Source: Candidatus Aerophobota bacterium
GTDB taxonomy: Bacteria > Chlamydiota > Chlamydiia > Chlamydiales > GCA-2402025
Direction of reading: 5' to 3'
Length of the DNA: 5,673 nt
NCBI GenBank assembly: GCA_002402025.1
Contig: NVUU01000012.1
Span: 8,187 to 13,859 of the forward strand
The translations under genes and the position numbers were made by a program. This document shows, piece by piece, positions 5,423 to 5,673 of the stretch (its first letter is position 1; each line of letters opens with the position of its first letter). The notes beneath the pieces are model-generated. The model made no database searches. It saw nothing but the letters and a program-made list of their open reading frames with translations, and was not told where the DNA came from.

Positions 5423-5673
5423 TATTGCTGATTGTAATTAATCTTGTATTTTAATCCATCTTTTTCAAGTAAAACAGAATCTTGTTCAATTTTTGTGAGG
5501 GTCATTCCATCGAGTGTATCGCCATTTGTTAGGATTATTCCATTGATAACAACGTATTGGTTTATGTTTCCAAATTTGGAAGTTCCTGTGATTTTATACT
5601 TGTCAGATAGGTTGATGCGGGCTGTTGATGCTGTTGTTATGATTACAAAATCTCTAACAGAGCGGATGCCGCT
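5422..5673 (-). CDS. sctD: SctD/CdsD inner-membrane ring protein, C-terminal end (partial)
   Basis: Partial gene: it enters at the right edge and ends at a TAA whose complement is at 5422-5424, leaving the last 83 residues. The fragment begins SGIRSVRDFVII and ends KDGLKYKINYNQQ. It contains INLSDKYKITG and VVINGIILTNGDTLDGM, a beta-rich pattern typical of the periplasmic C-terminus of the SctD/YscD family. The chlamydial CdsD ends in a very similar 'VVNGRILT.GD.LD.M...LLEKDG.KYKI.YN' style, judged from memory. SctD forms the inner-membrane ring of the T3SS basal body. In chlamydiae it is a large protein with cytoplasmic FHA and periplasmic BON-like parts, none of which can be assessed here. 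The identification also rests on position, directly upstream of the E-F-G genes as in C. trachomatis. It was found by translating the edge of the window; there is no start codon inside the window. Confidence 0.85.
   Translation of the reverse strand, partial: SGIRSVRDFVIITTASTARINLSDKYKITGTSKFGNINQYVVINGIILTNGDTLDGMTLTKIEQDSVLLEKDGLKYKINYNQQ

Noticed and set aside
1..5673. Mobile elements, CRISPR arrays, tRNA or rRNA genes
   Set aside because: No terminal repeats, regularly spaced repeats, transposase motifs or RNA-gene folds were seen; the window is filled by T3SS genes.

Overview
The window is part of a chlamydial type III secretion system (T3SS) locus. All genes lie on the minus strand and read right to left. 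The gene order and proteins match the Chlamydia trachomatis CT664-CT672 block: cdsD, E, F, G, CT668, N, O, P, then Q. Several proteins differ from Chlamydiaceae versions: the SctP-like protein is 524 residues against roughly 280, and the needle subunit has no cysteine. This suggests an environmental chlamydia outside the Chlamydiaceae (for example Waddlia-, Simkania- or Parachlamydia-like). I cannot name the species from the sequence alone.

Layout in the direction of transcription: the C-terminal end of SctD/CdsD (basal-body inner ring) enters at the right edge. Next come a small CdsE-type needle chaperone, the SctF/CdsF needle subunit, and a CdsG-type TPR chaperone. These are followed by a 211-residue protein whose C-terminal end looks like the inner rod protein SctI. 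After a 54-bp gap come the ATPase SctN, its coiled-coil stalk SctO, and a long, disordered SctP-like needle-length/substrate-switch protein. A 118-bp gap follows, and at the left edge are nine codons of a further gene, probably sctQ by synteny.

Together these genes supply an envelope ring component (D), the needle subunit with its two chaperones (F, E, G), a candidate rod (I), the cytoplasmic energising unit (N, O) and the length/specificity switch (P). Spacing is tight between G-I, N-O and O-P (9-16 bp). It is looser at E-F, F-G, I-N and P-Q, and those gaps are where structural signals appear. They include an 11-bp perfect inverted repeat just before sctN, a hairpin with a possible promoter before sctF, and a compact hairpin touching the sctD stop codon. 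No RNA genes, insertion sequences, CRISPR arrays or convincing intrinsic terminators were seen. Plus-strand reading frames are shadows of the minus-strand genes.

No wholly new system is evident. The points most worth a second look are the SctI-like protein, the enlarged SctP, the inverted repeat before sctN and the cysteine-free needle subunit.
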